Source: Hyphomicrobiales bacterium (GTDB taxonomy: Bacteria > Pseudomonadota > Alphaproteobacteria > Rhizobiales > Rhizobiaceae). From it: a DNA stretch of 64,000 nt. Each line of letters begins with the position of its first letter. Within the stretch, counting starts at the first letter, position 1. The translations under genes were made by a program, and so were the position numbers. Positions 35,634 to 44,850 of the stretch are shown one piece after another. Below the pieces are notes generated by a model that saw nothing but the letters and a program-made list of their open reading frames with translations, was not told the DNA's origin and did no database searches. The stretch covers positions 62,001-126,000 of the forward strand of contig UCMS01000027.1 of assembly GCA_900473805.1 (NCBI GenBank), given 5' to 3'.

Positions 35634-36757
35634 CGTCTTTCCCCTTGATTGACTGTCAGATTTGTCTTGCCCGCCTTCTGCTCGGCAGAGAGCAACTCGA
35701 AGTATTGAGCTGCCACGACGCTCCAGCGGTATTTCCGCTGAGCAATTTCCTTCATCCTGGGCCCTGAGGTCGCACCCTCGCCTGCTCGGAGCAGGCGGCT
35801 CAAATCCGCGGAAGAGCGAAAATAGCGGGCACAATGATCGGTAGAGTGCCGGTTGTAGACGCAATCAAATGCCAGAACCGGCAGTCCGAAATGCATCATC
35901 TCCACCAGCGAAGGGTTGGTCCCGCCGGCGGAGTGACCATGCACGTAAAGACCGGCGGCGCTGCGTATCCGATAAAGCTCGGCCGGGTCGTAGACAGGAT
36001 CGACAAGATGCAGATTAGGGTGGGGCGCATAGCGACGCCGCAACTGGCGCCCGAAATCACTGCTGTCCCAGTTGCCGACAAAGACGAGATCACGAGTGTC
36101 CCCTGCGAATGCGTCCAGGATCATGGCGATGTTGTTTTCCGGTTCAATCCGGCAGAGCGCCAAGGCGTAGCCCGCCGGGCACGAGACTTTAGGCGTGGCA
36201 TCACCGGTCTGAGACGGTGGCACAACCGCGTGGTCGCCGCCATAGGCAATCACCTTGGGGTTTATTCCATAGGCATCACGGAGATAGTCGGCGATGCCCT
36301 GGTTGTCGGCGACGACCTCGTGGGAGAACCGTACAGCCATCCATTCGGAAAAACGGAGGAAGTGGCGCGCGAGCCCTTTCCACTTGTCCCTTCGCCACTC
36401 GATACCATCAACATTGGTCACGATCCGCATGCGGGAAAACAATCGGATCAAGGGAAGGACCGAAGCTCCGGAAACACCGAGCAGCAGCGCAACATCGTGA
36501 CCGCGCCAGACGGAGTGTAGCAGCGTGGTCGCATCGTAGAGGACGCTTTGCAGCCCATTTGCCTTCCACCGCGAGTAATAGAGCTGGGCGCCGAGATATT
36601 TCTCCGGCCGGACGTCGTAGGCCGGGGCGCTGCAATAGACGGCAAGATGGTTCGTTGAGCCGAATTCCTGATGTTGCCGCACCAGGTTCTCCGCAAGCGT
36701 CTCGAAGCCGCCGTAGCGACCGGGCACGCCCACGGTGCCGAGAATTGCCGCCTTCAT
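35630..36757 (-). CDS. DUF1972-type glycosyltransferase, probable rhamnosyltransferase
   Basis: A 375-residue GT4-like enzyme with the DUF1972 N-terminus (ILGTVGVPGRYGGFETLAENL). TNVDGIEWRRDKW and GHSAGGTNPSLVEMMHFGLPVLAFD are donor-site motifs. Relatives in streptococcal capsule loci (WchF/Cps2T) add L-rhamnose, and this operon encodes all four rml enzymes, so rhamnose is the likely donor; this is inference. ATG 36757 overlaps the upstream gene as ATGA. Confidence 0.85.
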   Translation of the reverse strand: MKAAILGTVGVPGRYGGFETLAENLVRQHQEFGSTNHLAVYCSAPAYDVRPEKYLGAQLYYSRWKANGLQSVLYDATTLLHSVWRGHDVALLLGVSGASVLPLIRLFSRMRIVTNVDGIEWRRDKWKGLARHFLRFSEWMAVRFSHEVVADNQGIADYLRDAYGINPKVIAYGGDHAVVPPSQTGDATPKVSCPAGYALALCRIEPENNIAMILDAFAGDTRDLVFVGNWDSSDFGRQLRRRYAPHPNLHLVDPVYDPAELYRIRSAAGLYVHGHSAGGTNPSLVEMMHFGLPVLAFDCVYNRHSTDHCARYFRSSADLSRLLRAGEGATSGPRMKEIAQRKYRWSVVAAQYFELLSAEQKAGKTNLTVNQGERR

Positions 36758-37866
36758 GCGCTGACCTCCCGGTTGCGGAGGCTTGCAATTTGAGTGCGCA
36801 ACAGGCTCGCGAAGTTTTCCTGGCTGTATCGTTCGGCTTTTTGCCGGGCCGCAGACGACAGTTGCAGGCACAAGGCGGGGTCGTCAGCGAGACGGCAGAC
36901 GCACTCGGCCAGCTCGGCCAGGTTTCGAGAATCGATCAGAAAACCGTCATGGCCATCACTGACAATCTCCGCGGGTCCACCCACAGGCGGCGCAATCACC
37001 GGCACCCCGAACGAGAATGCCTCCGCAATCGTCAACCCGAACGTCTCTATACAGAGGTCGACCCGGGAAAGATTCACAACGAGATCGGCGAATGTGTAAA
37101 ACCGGGCGGGATTACTGACCTTCGCATAAATCCTGAGGTTCGATGGGACCTGAACCCCCTCGAGATATTGGCCGATCTCGTCGCTGTTGGCGTTCAGAAC
37201 AAGGTCCAACGCAATATCGTCCCGCCAAAGGAGCGTCCGGGCGAGATTGATGAACTCGGGTACGCCTTTGAAATCCCGGGGTGACGCAAGCATCAGAACC
37301 CGAAACAGGCCGCTGCGGCGGGGCCAAAAAGGTGTGTCCCTCCCCTTGGACTGAAGCGACGACGACACCGGATTGGGAATGACTATCGATCGACCGGGAT
37401 TGGTGGGCAGTCGATCGCGATGATCCTCCGATACATAGACCAGCAGATCCGCAAAGCGCGTGGCCGCCGCCTGCAGCAGCCACCGCAACGGGGCCGGCGA
37501 CAGCGACACTTCGTGCAGATGCCAGACAAGGCGCCGTCTTTTCACCCATGCCCAGACCGCCGCGCCCACCGGCAGCAGCGTGTTCACGTAGACAATCGTT
37601 TCCGGCGAGATCTCCTTGGATTTGCCAAGCATCCGATAGAGGCGGAACTGGCTAGCGATCAGGGACGCCAACGTCAAAGGACGAAAACGACTACGGCGGT
37701 ACCCATAACGTCGTATCGTGACGTTGGCACTGTCCAACAAACCACTTCCGGCGGAACCGACGAAAAGAAGACTCCCTTCGTTCGAAGGTGCCAGCGCTTC
37801 AATAGCGCTCAACAAAACCCGCGGGCTTCCAGAATTGTCGTTGAGTAGATGGCAAAACACGATCAT
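36754..37866 (-). CDS. Glycosyltransferase family 4
   Basis: A 370-residue GT-B enzyme. The start (MIVFCHLLNDNSGSPRVLLSAI) is typical, VMLASPRDFKGVPEFINLAR starts the donor domain, and ETFGLTIAEAFSFGVPVIAPP is the E-x7-E motif of retaining GT4 enzymes. ATG 37866 forms TGATG with the upstream kinase-like gene; a longer frame to 38139 runs inside that gene. Donor unknown. Confidence 0.88.
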   Translation of the reverse strand: MIVFCHLLNDNSGSPRVLLSAIEALAPSNEGSLLFVGSAGSGLLDSANVTIRRYGYRRSRFRPLTLASLIASQFRLYRMLGKSKEISPETIVYVNTLLPVGAAVWAWVKRRRLVWHLHEVSLSPAPLRWLLQAAATRFADLLVYVSEDHRDRLPTNPGRSIVIPNPVSSSLQSKGRDTPFWPRRSGLFRVLMLASPRDFKGVPEFINLARTLLWRDDIALDLVLNANSDEIGQYLEGVQVPSNLRIYAKVSNPARFYTFADLVVNLSRVDLCIETFGLTIAEAFSFGVPVIAPPVGGPAEIVSDGHDGFLIDSRNLAELAECVCRLADDPALCLQLSSAARQKAERYSQENFASLLRTQIASLRNREVSA

Positions 37867-39263
37867 CACCGGGCCACCCGCAACTTTGACCTTGCTGCTC
37901 CGTCGCGATCGGCAAAAATATGGTCGACGATCGCGGCTGCGGCCTCTTCGGGAAGCCCGTTGTTCGCGACCTCCGTCATGGCGCCGCGTCGAACCAGATC
38001 GCCGTAGGCCAGATTGAGTTGGGTGATCTCTCCGACCGTCAACTCCTGCTTGCGTGTGCGCGCAACCTCGGGACCCACGCTGATGAAGAAGCTGTAGGTC
38101 GGAAGCGGGATGATGAGGGCGAAAGCGCGCAACAGCCATTTGGGCAGCCGAATACGGCTGCGACCGGGATCGGCGATGACATCGTAATAATAACGGTCAA
38201 ACAACACGATCCGACGGTCCACAAGTGCTGGCCGAGCAAGCCGGAAATAGCCATAGACATAGTCGGCCACATAGTAGGAAAGCCGGGCCAGGGACCCGGC
38301 GAAACCGGAGGCTGGGCTGCGATGCGGTCTGGAATAGTCGACATCGACCGTTTTGGCGGCGCCAGTGGCAGCCGCGAGTTCTGCGATCCGTGGCAGGACG
38401 GACGGTCGGAAATGGCCCCTGTGGGCAAGACCATCCTTGCCGAATGCGAGTGCCAGGTCAGCAAGCACGAGTTCAATCACCGTCGTCTTGCCAGCGCCGT
38501 CAGGTCCGCTGACCGACAGCCAGAACCCTGATGGTTTCACCCGATCGTAGAGCCGATTGAACATGAATTGAGGCAACAGCAGATAGGCTGCCGCTCGCTG
38601 TGTCCTCCAGGCGTTCACTAGCATCGTGAACCATTGCACCGCAGACAACGGCTGCAAAGCTGAGGCGCGTCCTGCCCGTATTTCGTTGACCATTTGGCGC
38701 CCATCTTCGTCGCCTACCAATGGAATGAGCTTTTCCAGGAGAGCCATGCGGCTTCGACCGGCAATGCCGGCAAACATCATGTCGTATTTGGGATGCAGTG
38801 GCTTGCCGACCGCCAGATGGAACAACAGCTTATCCAAGAGCACGACCGGCTGGGAAACGACCGGTATGCCGTTGTGCCACCGCAGATCCTTGAGCATCTC
38901 CGCAGCAGACAGAAACTCCACACCATAAATCTGGCAGGAGGTGATGAAGTCGATTTGCAGCTCTGCGAGTCCGGCAGAGGTCCGCTTGGTCAACACCAAC
39001 TGGGCGAGTTTCTCGTCGGTGTAATATTTGGCAAATAGATAGCCGAATTCCTTCGCCAGACGAGCAACGACTTGAACCGCCTTGGAGCGGTGTGCGGGAA
39101 CGACGACGATATCGAGGTCCCTCGCCCCAACGCTGTAAGGAAGCTGCTCATAATTCCGCGTCACCGCGTATTCGACCTCCGAGAGGCTGAGATCGTAGAA
39201 CAGTCGGCCGAGTAGATCAGCCGGTGGTAGGGGCGCAGATTCGAGCCGCGAGATTGAGGTCAT
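37866..39263 (-). CDS. Nucleotidyltransferase-like and thymidylate-kinase-like fusion protein
   Basis: A 465-residue protein with two parts. The N-terminal 200 residues resemble a nucleotidyltransferase fold (VEYAVTRNYE, GARDLDIVVV at 46-55, a later LQIDF). The C-terminal part has a P-loop (SGPDGAGKTT, 252-261) and VLFDRYYYD (354-361), the thymidylate-kinase substrate motif. It overlaps both neighbours by ATGA and TGATG, so it is a true operon member. It may phosphorylate a sugar or lipid intermediate; no function is proven. Confidence 0.7.
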   Translation of the reverse strand: MTSISRLESAPLPPADLLGRLFYDLSLSEVEYAVTRNYEQLPYSVGARDLDIVVVPAHRSKAVQVVARLAKEFGYLFAKYYTDEKLAQLVLTKRTSAGLAELQIDFITSCQIYGVEFLSAAEMLKDLRWHNGIPVVSQPVVLLDKLLFHLAVGKPLHPKYDMMFAGIAGRSRMALLEKLIPLVGDEDGRQMVNEIRAGRASALQPLSAVQWFTMLVNAWRTQRAAAYLLLPQFMFNRLYDRVKPSGFWLSVSGPDGAGKTTVIELVLADLALAFGKDGLAHRGHFRPSVLPRIAELAAATGAAKTVDVDYSRPHRSPASGFAGSLARLSYYVADYVYGYFRLARPALVDRRIVLFDRYYYDVIADPGRSRIRLPKWLLRAFALIIPLPTYSFFISVGPEVARTRKQELTVGEITQLNLAYGDLVRRGAMTEVANNGLPEEAAAAIVDHIFADRDGAARSKLRVAR

Positions 39264-40261
39264 GACTGCACCGACTGTGTCTTGAGTTTCTGGAGGATGA
39301 GTTTCGGCGACGTGACTGCGACCAGGGCAAGCAAAAGGCCCATGCGGAGGTAGTGTCGCTTTGCATAGGCGAAGCCGGCCCGCTTGTAGGAAGCCGCGGC
39401 GAGATCTGAGCGCCAGTCGGCCCACCGTTCAATCGGCGTCCGAGAGGCCAGGAACTCGGCAAGCGTACGCTCGCCGGCCCCCTTGCGTCGACGGACCATG
39501 CAGTCCTTGATCCACCGCATCTTGAGCTGCATGACCGCAACATTGCGCGTCGAAAGAGACCCGACGGGCTTGCGATAGAAGAACAATGCTTCCGGGATCG
39601 TGATGAAGTGTCGGCCCTGTGCACCAAGGTCGGCCATGCGGCACCAAAGGTCCAGATCCTCGGCGTAGTCCTCGTAGCGGAGGCCCGCCGGGTTCGGCAG
39701 CAGGTTCTGCCGGTATCCACCAACAGCAAGGGCATCGCGCCGCCAGAACATCGTGACCGGAGCCATGAAGACCAGCTTGTTGCCGCGATATTGGTGAAGA
39801 GCTGCTGCGCGGCTGGTTGCTCCGACCCGCTGGTGCCCCAAACCGCCGCTTGGCTGCTCCGACGCAAAATAGGTCGCGTAGGATCCGACGCCCAATAGGG
39901 ACGGGTCTTTGCCGAGCAAGGAAACCTGCTTTTCGAGGAGGCGCGGTGTCGCCACATCGTCGGAATCAAAGAACAAAACAGCCTCGCAGGCAGCCTCGTT
40001 CAAACCGCGCTGGCGCGTGAACGCGGTTCCCCGGTTGGACGTGTTGCGCAGCAGCCGGATGCGTCCGTCGCCGGTGGCGCGCTCCGCAACGATCTCGGCC
40101 GAACGATCGGTCGAACCGTCATCGATCACCAGGATTTCCTTAGGCGGATAAGTCTGCTGGGCCAGCGAAGTCAGGGTATCGCCGATCGTGCGCTCGGCAT
40201 TGTAGCAGCACACGATGACGGTGACGTCCAGCGCCCGCATCCCGGTCCTTGTATCGGTCAT
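39260..40261 (-). CDS. Glycosyltransferase family 2
   Basis: A 333-residue GT-A enzyme. VIVCCYNAERTIGDTLTSL and EILVIDDGSTDRSAEI bind the nucleotide-sugar, VLFFDSDDVATP has the metal-binding Asp residues, and YEDYAEDLDLWCRMA is the acceptor-side ED motif. A hydrophobic stretch near the C-terminus (MGLLLALVAVTSPKL) may bind membrane. It overlaps both neighbours by ATGA. Likely one repeat-unit linkage; specificity unknown. Confidence 0.88.
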   Translation of the reverse strand: MTDTRTGMRALDVTVIVCCYNAERTIGDTLTSLAQQTYPPKEILVIDDGSTDRSAEIVAERATGDGRIRLLRNTSNRGTAFTRQRGLNEAACEAVLFFDSDDVATPRLLEKQVSLLGKDPSLLGVGSYATYFASEQPSGGLGHQRVGATSRAAALHQYRGNKLVFMAPVTMFWRRDALAVGGYRQNLLPNPAGLRYEDYAEDLDLWCRMADLGAQGRHFITIPEALFFYRKPVGSLSTRNVAVMQLKMRWIKDCMVRRRKGAGERTLAEFLASRTPIERWADWRSDLAAASYKRAGFAYAKRHYLRMGLLLALVAVTSPKLILQKLKTQSVQS

Positions 40262-41481
40262 GAGCGCGCCCCCATCTCACGGTAGATCTGTTCGATGCGA
40301 TCGGCGAGCGACGCGTAAGCATGGCGTTCGCGTGCGATAGTTTGGGCCGCACGAGCCAGTGATTGCCGGTAGGTTTCGTCGATGGCGAGGCGATGAATGG
40401 CTGAGGCCAGGTCATCGACCGGATCCCGTTCATTCGAAAGGGACACAGTGATACCAGCCTCCTGCTTCACCGTGCGTCCAGTGGCATCGCCCTCAAGGCA
40501 GACAACCGGAACACCCGTGAGCATAGCCTGCAGCACCACCGTCGCCAGTCCGTGATGGAAAGACGGATAAAGGAAAACGTCACTGTGGTTGATGGCCTGA
40601 ACCAGTCCTGCCATGTCGAGACGTCCGGCAAGCGTGACCCTGTCGCCATGGAGATGCGCCGCAACCATCCCTGTGATCTTGGAGAGCAGGGGGCCGTCGC
40701 CAACGATCGTGAGGCGCGCAGAAGGATAGATTTCGAAGAAACGGAGGGCGGCCTGAAGCGCGAGGAGCGCGCCCTTCCAATCTTTCAATTCGCCGGCGAA
40801 CAGAAGGCGCAGTTCCCCTGCCCGTCCCAGGTTTTCCCTCGGCAACACCATGGATGGCGTTTCCTCGATCCCCGTTTGGGTAAAGGGCGTCATCTTGCGA
40901 ACCAAGTGCCGCGGCATGGTTTCAGGCGTATGCGACAGGATCCGGCCGGCTCTTCGCCCTGAGAGCCGCACAAGAGGATCGAAGCGCCGCATCGTACCTC
41001 GGGCGACCAGCCTCATCCGGTCTTTCCACTGGGACAGAGTCGAAAGCCCGCGCCGCAGGACCGGATGTGTGTCTTCGCTGCCGACCGGCCCCCAGAGGAA
41101 AGGACCTCGAGCAAGCGCCAGCCCCGCCGGCATCCAGTCCATCCCACCCGTCAGATGGTGACTGAGATCATAACACGCCTGTTTTTGGAGGCGTCTTGCA
41201 AGGAGACCCGACCCGATCTGCCACAGGTAGTAGTAAAGAAGGAAGAAGCGTCTACCCTTCTTGTAGAAGCGGAAAATCCAAGGGAGATCGAAGTAGATGA
41301 ACTGCAGATTGACCGGCCGGCCATGCCTCTGGAAAGCCTCTTCGTGCACTGGACGCAGGTTGGCGCGGGTGATGACGGCAATGTCATGGCGCTTGGCAAG
41401 CTCGAGAACGAGCCTCCAGGCGATTTCACCTTCGCTGCCGCGGCCGGTTTCGCAGGCATAGGCTGAGATGAGAATCTTCAT
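40258..41481 (-). CDS. Glycosyltransferase family 4
   Basis: A 407-residue GT-B enzyme starting MKILISAYACETGRGSEG, a common start of WcaL-like transferases. LRLLFAGELKDWKGALLALQA starts the donor domain, RLTIVGDGPLLSKI follows, and SFHHGLATVVLQAMLTGVPVVCL replaces the usual first Glu of the E-x7-E motif with His-Gly. ATG 41481 overlaps the polymerase stop as ATGA; a longer frame to 41616 is inside that gene. Confidence 0.87.
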   Translation of the reverse strand: MKILISAYACETGRGSEGEIAWRLVLELAKRHDIAVITRANLRPVHEEAFQRHGRPVNLQFIYFDLPWIFRFYKKGRRFFLLYYYLWQIGSGLLARRLQKQACYDLSHHLTGGMDWMPAGLALARGPFLWGPVGSEDTHPVLRRGLSTLSQWKDRMRLVARGTMRRFDPLVRLSGRRAGRILSHTPETMPRHLVRKMTPFTQTGIEETPSMVLPRENLGRAGELRLLFAGELKDWKGALLALQAALRFFEIYPSARLTIVGDGPLLSKITGMVAAHLHGDRVTLAGRLDMAGLVQAINHSDVFLYPSFHHGLATVVLQAMLTGVPVVCLEGDATGRTVKQEAGITVSLSNERDPVDDLASAIHRLAIDETYRQSLARAAQTIARERHAYASLADRIEQIYREMGARS

Positions 41482-42758
41482 GGGTTCGCCCCGCGCATAG
41501 ACGCTTTGCGAGTGGCTGACGTTACGCTCGTGAAGTGGTGGACGGCGCGCAGCAGAAGCAGACTGTACCAGAAGATCTGGCTGTTCCAGGCGGAGCTGGC
41601 GAGTGCCGGGATCCACAACAGGAGCAGAGGCAAGGTCTCAATGCTCGCAAAGCGAAACATGTAGGCGCGCAAGAAAAGGGCTGTCCCGGTAATGCCGGTG
41701 ATCATGATGTAGCCTGGAATGAAGCCGGCCATGGCCGCATCTTCGCCAGCCCCCACGAGATTTCCTTGAATATACTGGTTGACGACCTGGTAGCCGCCTC
41801 CGAACCAGACTGTAGGGTTGTCCAGACTTGCCGATTGCAGGAAGAGGAGCAGCGGCATGACGCGCACCGCACCACTTTGGTCCGCCTGAACCAAAGCCAT
41901 GATGTCCAGCGTCGGCAGCGCCGTCAGGAAGCCGACAAGACGGCGAACAGATTCTACTTCGACGGATTGAAGGAACGGCCAGGCGACCACGAGCAGCCCA
42001 CAGCACGCCATCAGCCAGCGCAGTTGCAAAGCCAGCACGATCGTCAGGGGCAGAAGCGCCGCCGCCAGCGAGCTGCCCGTCAGAAGCTGGGTGACGGCGA
42101 ATGCAACCAGCACCCATTTCTCCCGACGCCAGAGGTCTCGCAGACTCAAGGCGGGCCCTCCACGGCGCGCGAGGATGAGGTAGGCGAGCAGAGTGAAGGA
42201 CAGCGCGCGCGCCGCGTGAGACGGCTCAACGGCAAGAGAATTGTAGCTCCAGGCGCCTTTGGACAACATGCCGTTCAGGATCGGCAGACCTGCCAGCGAG
42301 CAGATCATTTGCGCGACGGAAACCGCGGCGAAGGCAAAGATCAGCTGGCGCAGCAGTTCGATCAACCGCTCGCGATCGATGAAACCGCCCTCCAGCGTCC
42401 CCGCAAAGGCAATATAGGAGAGTGCGAACATCCCGGTGTATCCGAGACTGGTGAAGTTGGCGGCTCCTCCATGGGCGAGTTCTACGATGATCAGATATGC
42501 GATGGCGGCAGCGGATGGACCGAAGTCGCGCTCCAGCGGCAACCGCAGTATGATGATGCACGGCAGCGACAAGGCGGCTACCAAAATGACCAGCACATTG
42601 CGTTGGTCTCCCAAGACGAACAGGGAGATGGCAGTGCCGAAAGTAACGAGCAGGACCTTTGCCACGAGCCATTGGCGCGCCGGCGACAAGGGGCGTCCGC
42701 CATGCCATCCAGCCATTGTTGGCGATACTCCGGAATAAGGAGCGAAGACTTCACTCAT
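41478..42758 (-). CDS. Probable repeat-unit polymerase (Wzy-like)
   Basis: A 426-residue membrane protein with roughly ten to eleven predicted membrane segments (LVAKVLLVTFGTAISLFVLG and VLVILVAALSLPCIIIL among them) and a long periplasmic loop after about residue 290. Wzy polymerases have little sequence conservation, so the call rests on topology and position beside a flippase, glycosyltransferases and a Wzc. It overlaps neighbours by ATGA on both sides. Confidence 0.75.
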   Translation of the reverse strand: MSEVFAPYSGVSPTMAGWHGGRPLSPARQWLVAKVLLVTFGTAISLFVLGDQRNVLVILVAALSLPCIIILRLPLERDFGPSAAAIAYLIIVELAHGGAANFTSLGYTGMFALSYIAFAGTLEGGFIDRERLIELLRQLIFAFAAVSVAQMICSLAGLPILNGMLSKGAWSYNSLAVEPSHAARALSFTLLAYLILARRGGPALSLRDLWRREKWVLVAFAVTQLLTGSSLAAALLPLTIVLALQLRWLMACCGLLVVAWPFLQSVEVESVRRLVGFLTALPTLDIMALVQADQSGAVRVMPLLLFLQSASLDNPTVWFGGGYQVVNQYIQGNLVGAGEDAAMAGFIPGYIMITGITGTALFLRAYMFRFASIETLPLLLLWIPALASSAWNSQIFWYSLLLLRAVHHFTSVTSATRKASMRGANP

Positions 42759-43678
42759 CGGAAGCCCCCCTGCACCCGTGCCCGAAGGATAGTCATGGCC
42801 AGCATCGCTCCATGGGAGAGACGCAAGGCCGCAAGCGAAATCCGACCCCTGCCGCGATAGCGGACATGGTAATATCTGCGGCTTTGCGCCCAGAGGGACA
42901 AGCGGCGTACGGGATCGCCTTTCTCTGCGGTCCGATGGGCATGAACGGCCGAGATCTCGCCATTGTAGACGGAGCGGAAGCCGGCCCGCCGCACCTGCTC
43001 GGCAAGAATTGCCTCTTCGCAGTAGAGAAAGACGTTCTCGTCGAAATAACCGATACGGTCCAGGAAGCTGCTACGCACCAGGAAACAACATCCGCTCAAC
43101 TTGTCATTGCCAGTTGGATCGACGGGTTTCGGATTGCCCCCGATGCGTCTGCGCGACAGACCGGCGAGGAGCATGAAAAACGGTGCCAGAATTTCCCTTG
43201 CGAGACCTGGCTCGAACATGGGGTTTTCGTTGACACCGGCAAGGCTCAAGATGGCCGACGCCGCCACTGCATTCCGTTGCGACCGAAATAGCGTGGTAGC
43301 AAGGGTGGTGAGATAATCCACGTCCTCGATCCGGACGTCGGGATTGACGATGAGGATCGCGTCGCAGCCGAGCGACACGGCGAGGCGCGCGCCAATGTTA
43401 TTGCCTGCCGAATAACCGGCATTCCGATCGTTGCATACGAAGAGCCCGGCGCCCTGTCTGTAGTCTGAGGGTACACCGTCGCCGGCCTGGACCTCCCGCA
43501 CCCGAGGCAGAGCAGCCCTTACGTCTGATCTCATTCTCGCGCGGCTTACACTGCTGGACCCGTTGTCGACGACGATCACGTCCACGACCACATCGCGTTG
43601 GGTCAGAATCCCATTGAGGCACAGCCGCAGGTCGCAATCGCTGTTGTAGGTGAGGATGACGACCGCCAATCTCAGCAT
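42755..43678 (-). CDS. Glycosyltransferase family 2 (rhamnosyltransferase-like)
   Basis: A 307-residue GT-A enzyme. LAVVILTYNSDCDLRLCL and VIVVDNGSS lead, AILIVNPDVRIED carries the acidic metal-binding site, and NVFLYCEEAILAEQVRRAG is typical of WbbL/RfbF-type rhamnosyltransferases. The start at 43678 is chosen because GGGAGG lies 6 bases upstream and ATGCTGA overlaps the preceding stop; an ATG at 43693 is also in frame. Rhamnose donor is plausible. Confidence 0.87.
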   Translation of the reverse strand: MLRLAVVILTYNSDCDLRLCLNGILTQRDVVVDVIVVDNGSSSVSRARMRSDVRAALPRVREVQAGDGVPSDYRQGAGLFVCNDRNAGYSAGNNIGARLAVSLGCDAILIVNPDVRIEDVDYLTTLATTLFRSQRNAVAASAILSLAGVNENPMFEPGLAREILAPFFMLLAGLSRRRIGGNPKPVDPTGNDKLSGCCFLVRSSFLDRIGYFDENVFLYCEEAILAEQVRRAGFRSVYNGEISAVHAHRTAEKGDPVRRLSLWAQSRRYYHVRYRGRGRISLAALRLSHGAMLAMTILRARVQGGFR

Positions 43679-44850
43679 CCCGCAGCCTCCCATTGCCGGA
43701 GGCAGGCATCGACCAGGCGGCCGCGCCGGTCACCGTCCGTCCAGCCATCGGTGTTTCCGGCATAGTCCAGTTGCCGTTGCAGATAAAAAGCCGCGTGGAA
43801 CAGCAGAGACGCAAGTATGCAGGTCCGGACAGTCTCCAGATCCAGATCGGAAAAGAGTGCTGCAACCTGCTGGTTCAGCCGCGAGATGACGGCGACCGGG
43901 TCGTCATCGTGACGGATTGCCAGCAGATAGTGAACGAGATCGTAGCCAAGCGGCAAATCCTCGGCTGCGTATTCCCAGTCGAACACGTAGAGCCGAGACT
44001 CCAGCATGATGCAGTTCCAAGGGGTGAAATCCCCGTGTGCCATGGAGACAGGAAGACTTTCGGCAAAGCGCGAGACTATCGCTGCACTGGACAGCATACG
44101 GCCAACCCAGGCTGCGGGCAGTCGGATGTCGCGCGACAAGCTCCGGATGTGCTCGATCACTGAGGTCGCACCGGTACGTCGCGTTCGCGCCGCCAGTTCG
44201 CACAGAAAGTGGAAATGGGCCTGCCCCAGACGGACCCCACTTTTGGTCGCGATGGTCTTGCGACTGTCTGTTACGAGCACACTTGGCCTAACGGCACTGC
44301 CAGAATCAAAAGCCAGCACGGTCGGCACGTCGACAGTCGATAGCGCGAGGCGGTCGATACGCGCTAACATCTTGGCCTCGCGTGCCAGATGCGGCTTCAC
44401 AAGGGCTCGTCGACTGACTTTGGCGTAGCCGAGAATGCCGCCATTCTCGGCCATCAATTGGATCGCAGTCTTCCGATGAGGCCCTGCGGTTCCTGTAAAA
44501 TACGCACAATGCGCCAGCCCTGCCGGATGCTTCCCGGGCAATTCTGGAAGAGTAGCGAGGCGCAGACGACCGGAGCTCCAACCGCTGGGGACACCAAGCC
44601 GAGCGGCCAGTGTAACCCCGGCTTTCATAAGGCTCGCCGGGAAAGACATAGGCTGGAACATCGCCATGGCGGCAGCCGATACACGGCCGCCGCTGGTTGG
44701 GATGACCCACCAACGATCGTTGGTCCGCGCTTTCAAAAGCCCATAGGACCGCCCCCCATCGGACACCTGAGCGACACCGAGGGCAGCCAAATCTTCTAGA
44801 AATTCTCCGAAGGAGCCGGAGGAGGAGGCGAATGAAACACGCGTGTTCAC
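43672..44850 (-). CDS. Aminoglycoside-phosphotransferase-like kinase
   Basis: A 392-residue protein. The first 130 residues are unassigned. The C-terminal part is an APH/choline-kinase fold: ENGGILGYAKVSRRALVKPH (ATP-binding Lys), MAHGDFTPWN (catalytic loop) and LYVFDWEYAAED (metal-binding Asp). Such proteins occur in polysaccharide loci as sugar or lipid kinases. The GTG start overlaps the upstream stop as GTGA with GGGGGAT before it. Substrate unknown; resistance is unlikely in this context. Confidence 0.75.
   Translation of the reverse strand: MNTRVSFASSSGSFGEFLEDLAALGVAQVSDGGRSYGLLKARTNDRWWVIPTSGGRVSAAAMAMFQPMSFPASLMKAGVTLAARLGVPSGWSSGRLRLATLPELPGKHPAGLAHCAYFTGTAGPHRKTAIQLMAENGGILGYAKVSRRALVKPHLAREAKMLARIDRLALSTVDVPTVLAFDSGSAVRPSVLVTDSRKTIATKSGVRLGQAHFHFLCELAARTRRTGATSVIEHIRSLSRDIRLPAAWVGRMLSSAAIVSRFAESLPVSMAHGDFTPWNCIMLESRLYVFDWEYAAEDLPLGYDLVHYLLAIRHDDDPVAVISRLNQQVAALFSDLDLETVRTCILASLLFHAAFYLQRQLDYAGNTDGWTDGDRRGRLVDACLRQWEAAGC

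Noticed and set aside
41535..42860. 441-codon plus-strand frame over the Wzy-like gene
   Set aside because: Hydrophobic membrane protein on the minus strand gives an Arg/Gln/His-rich antisense frame; no coding signal of its own.
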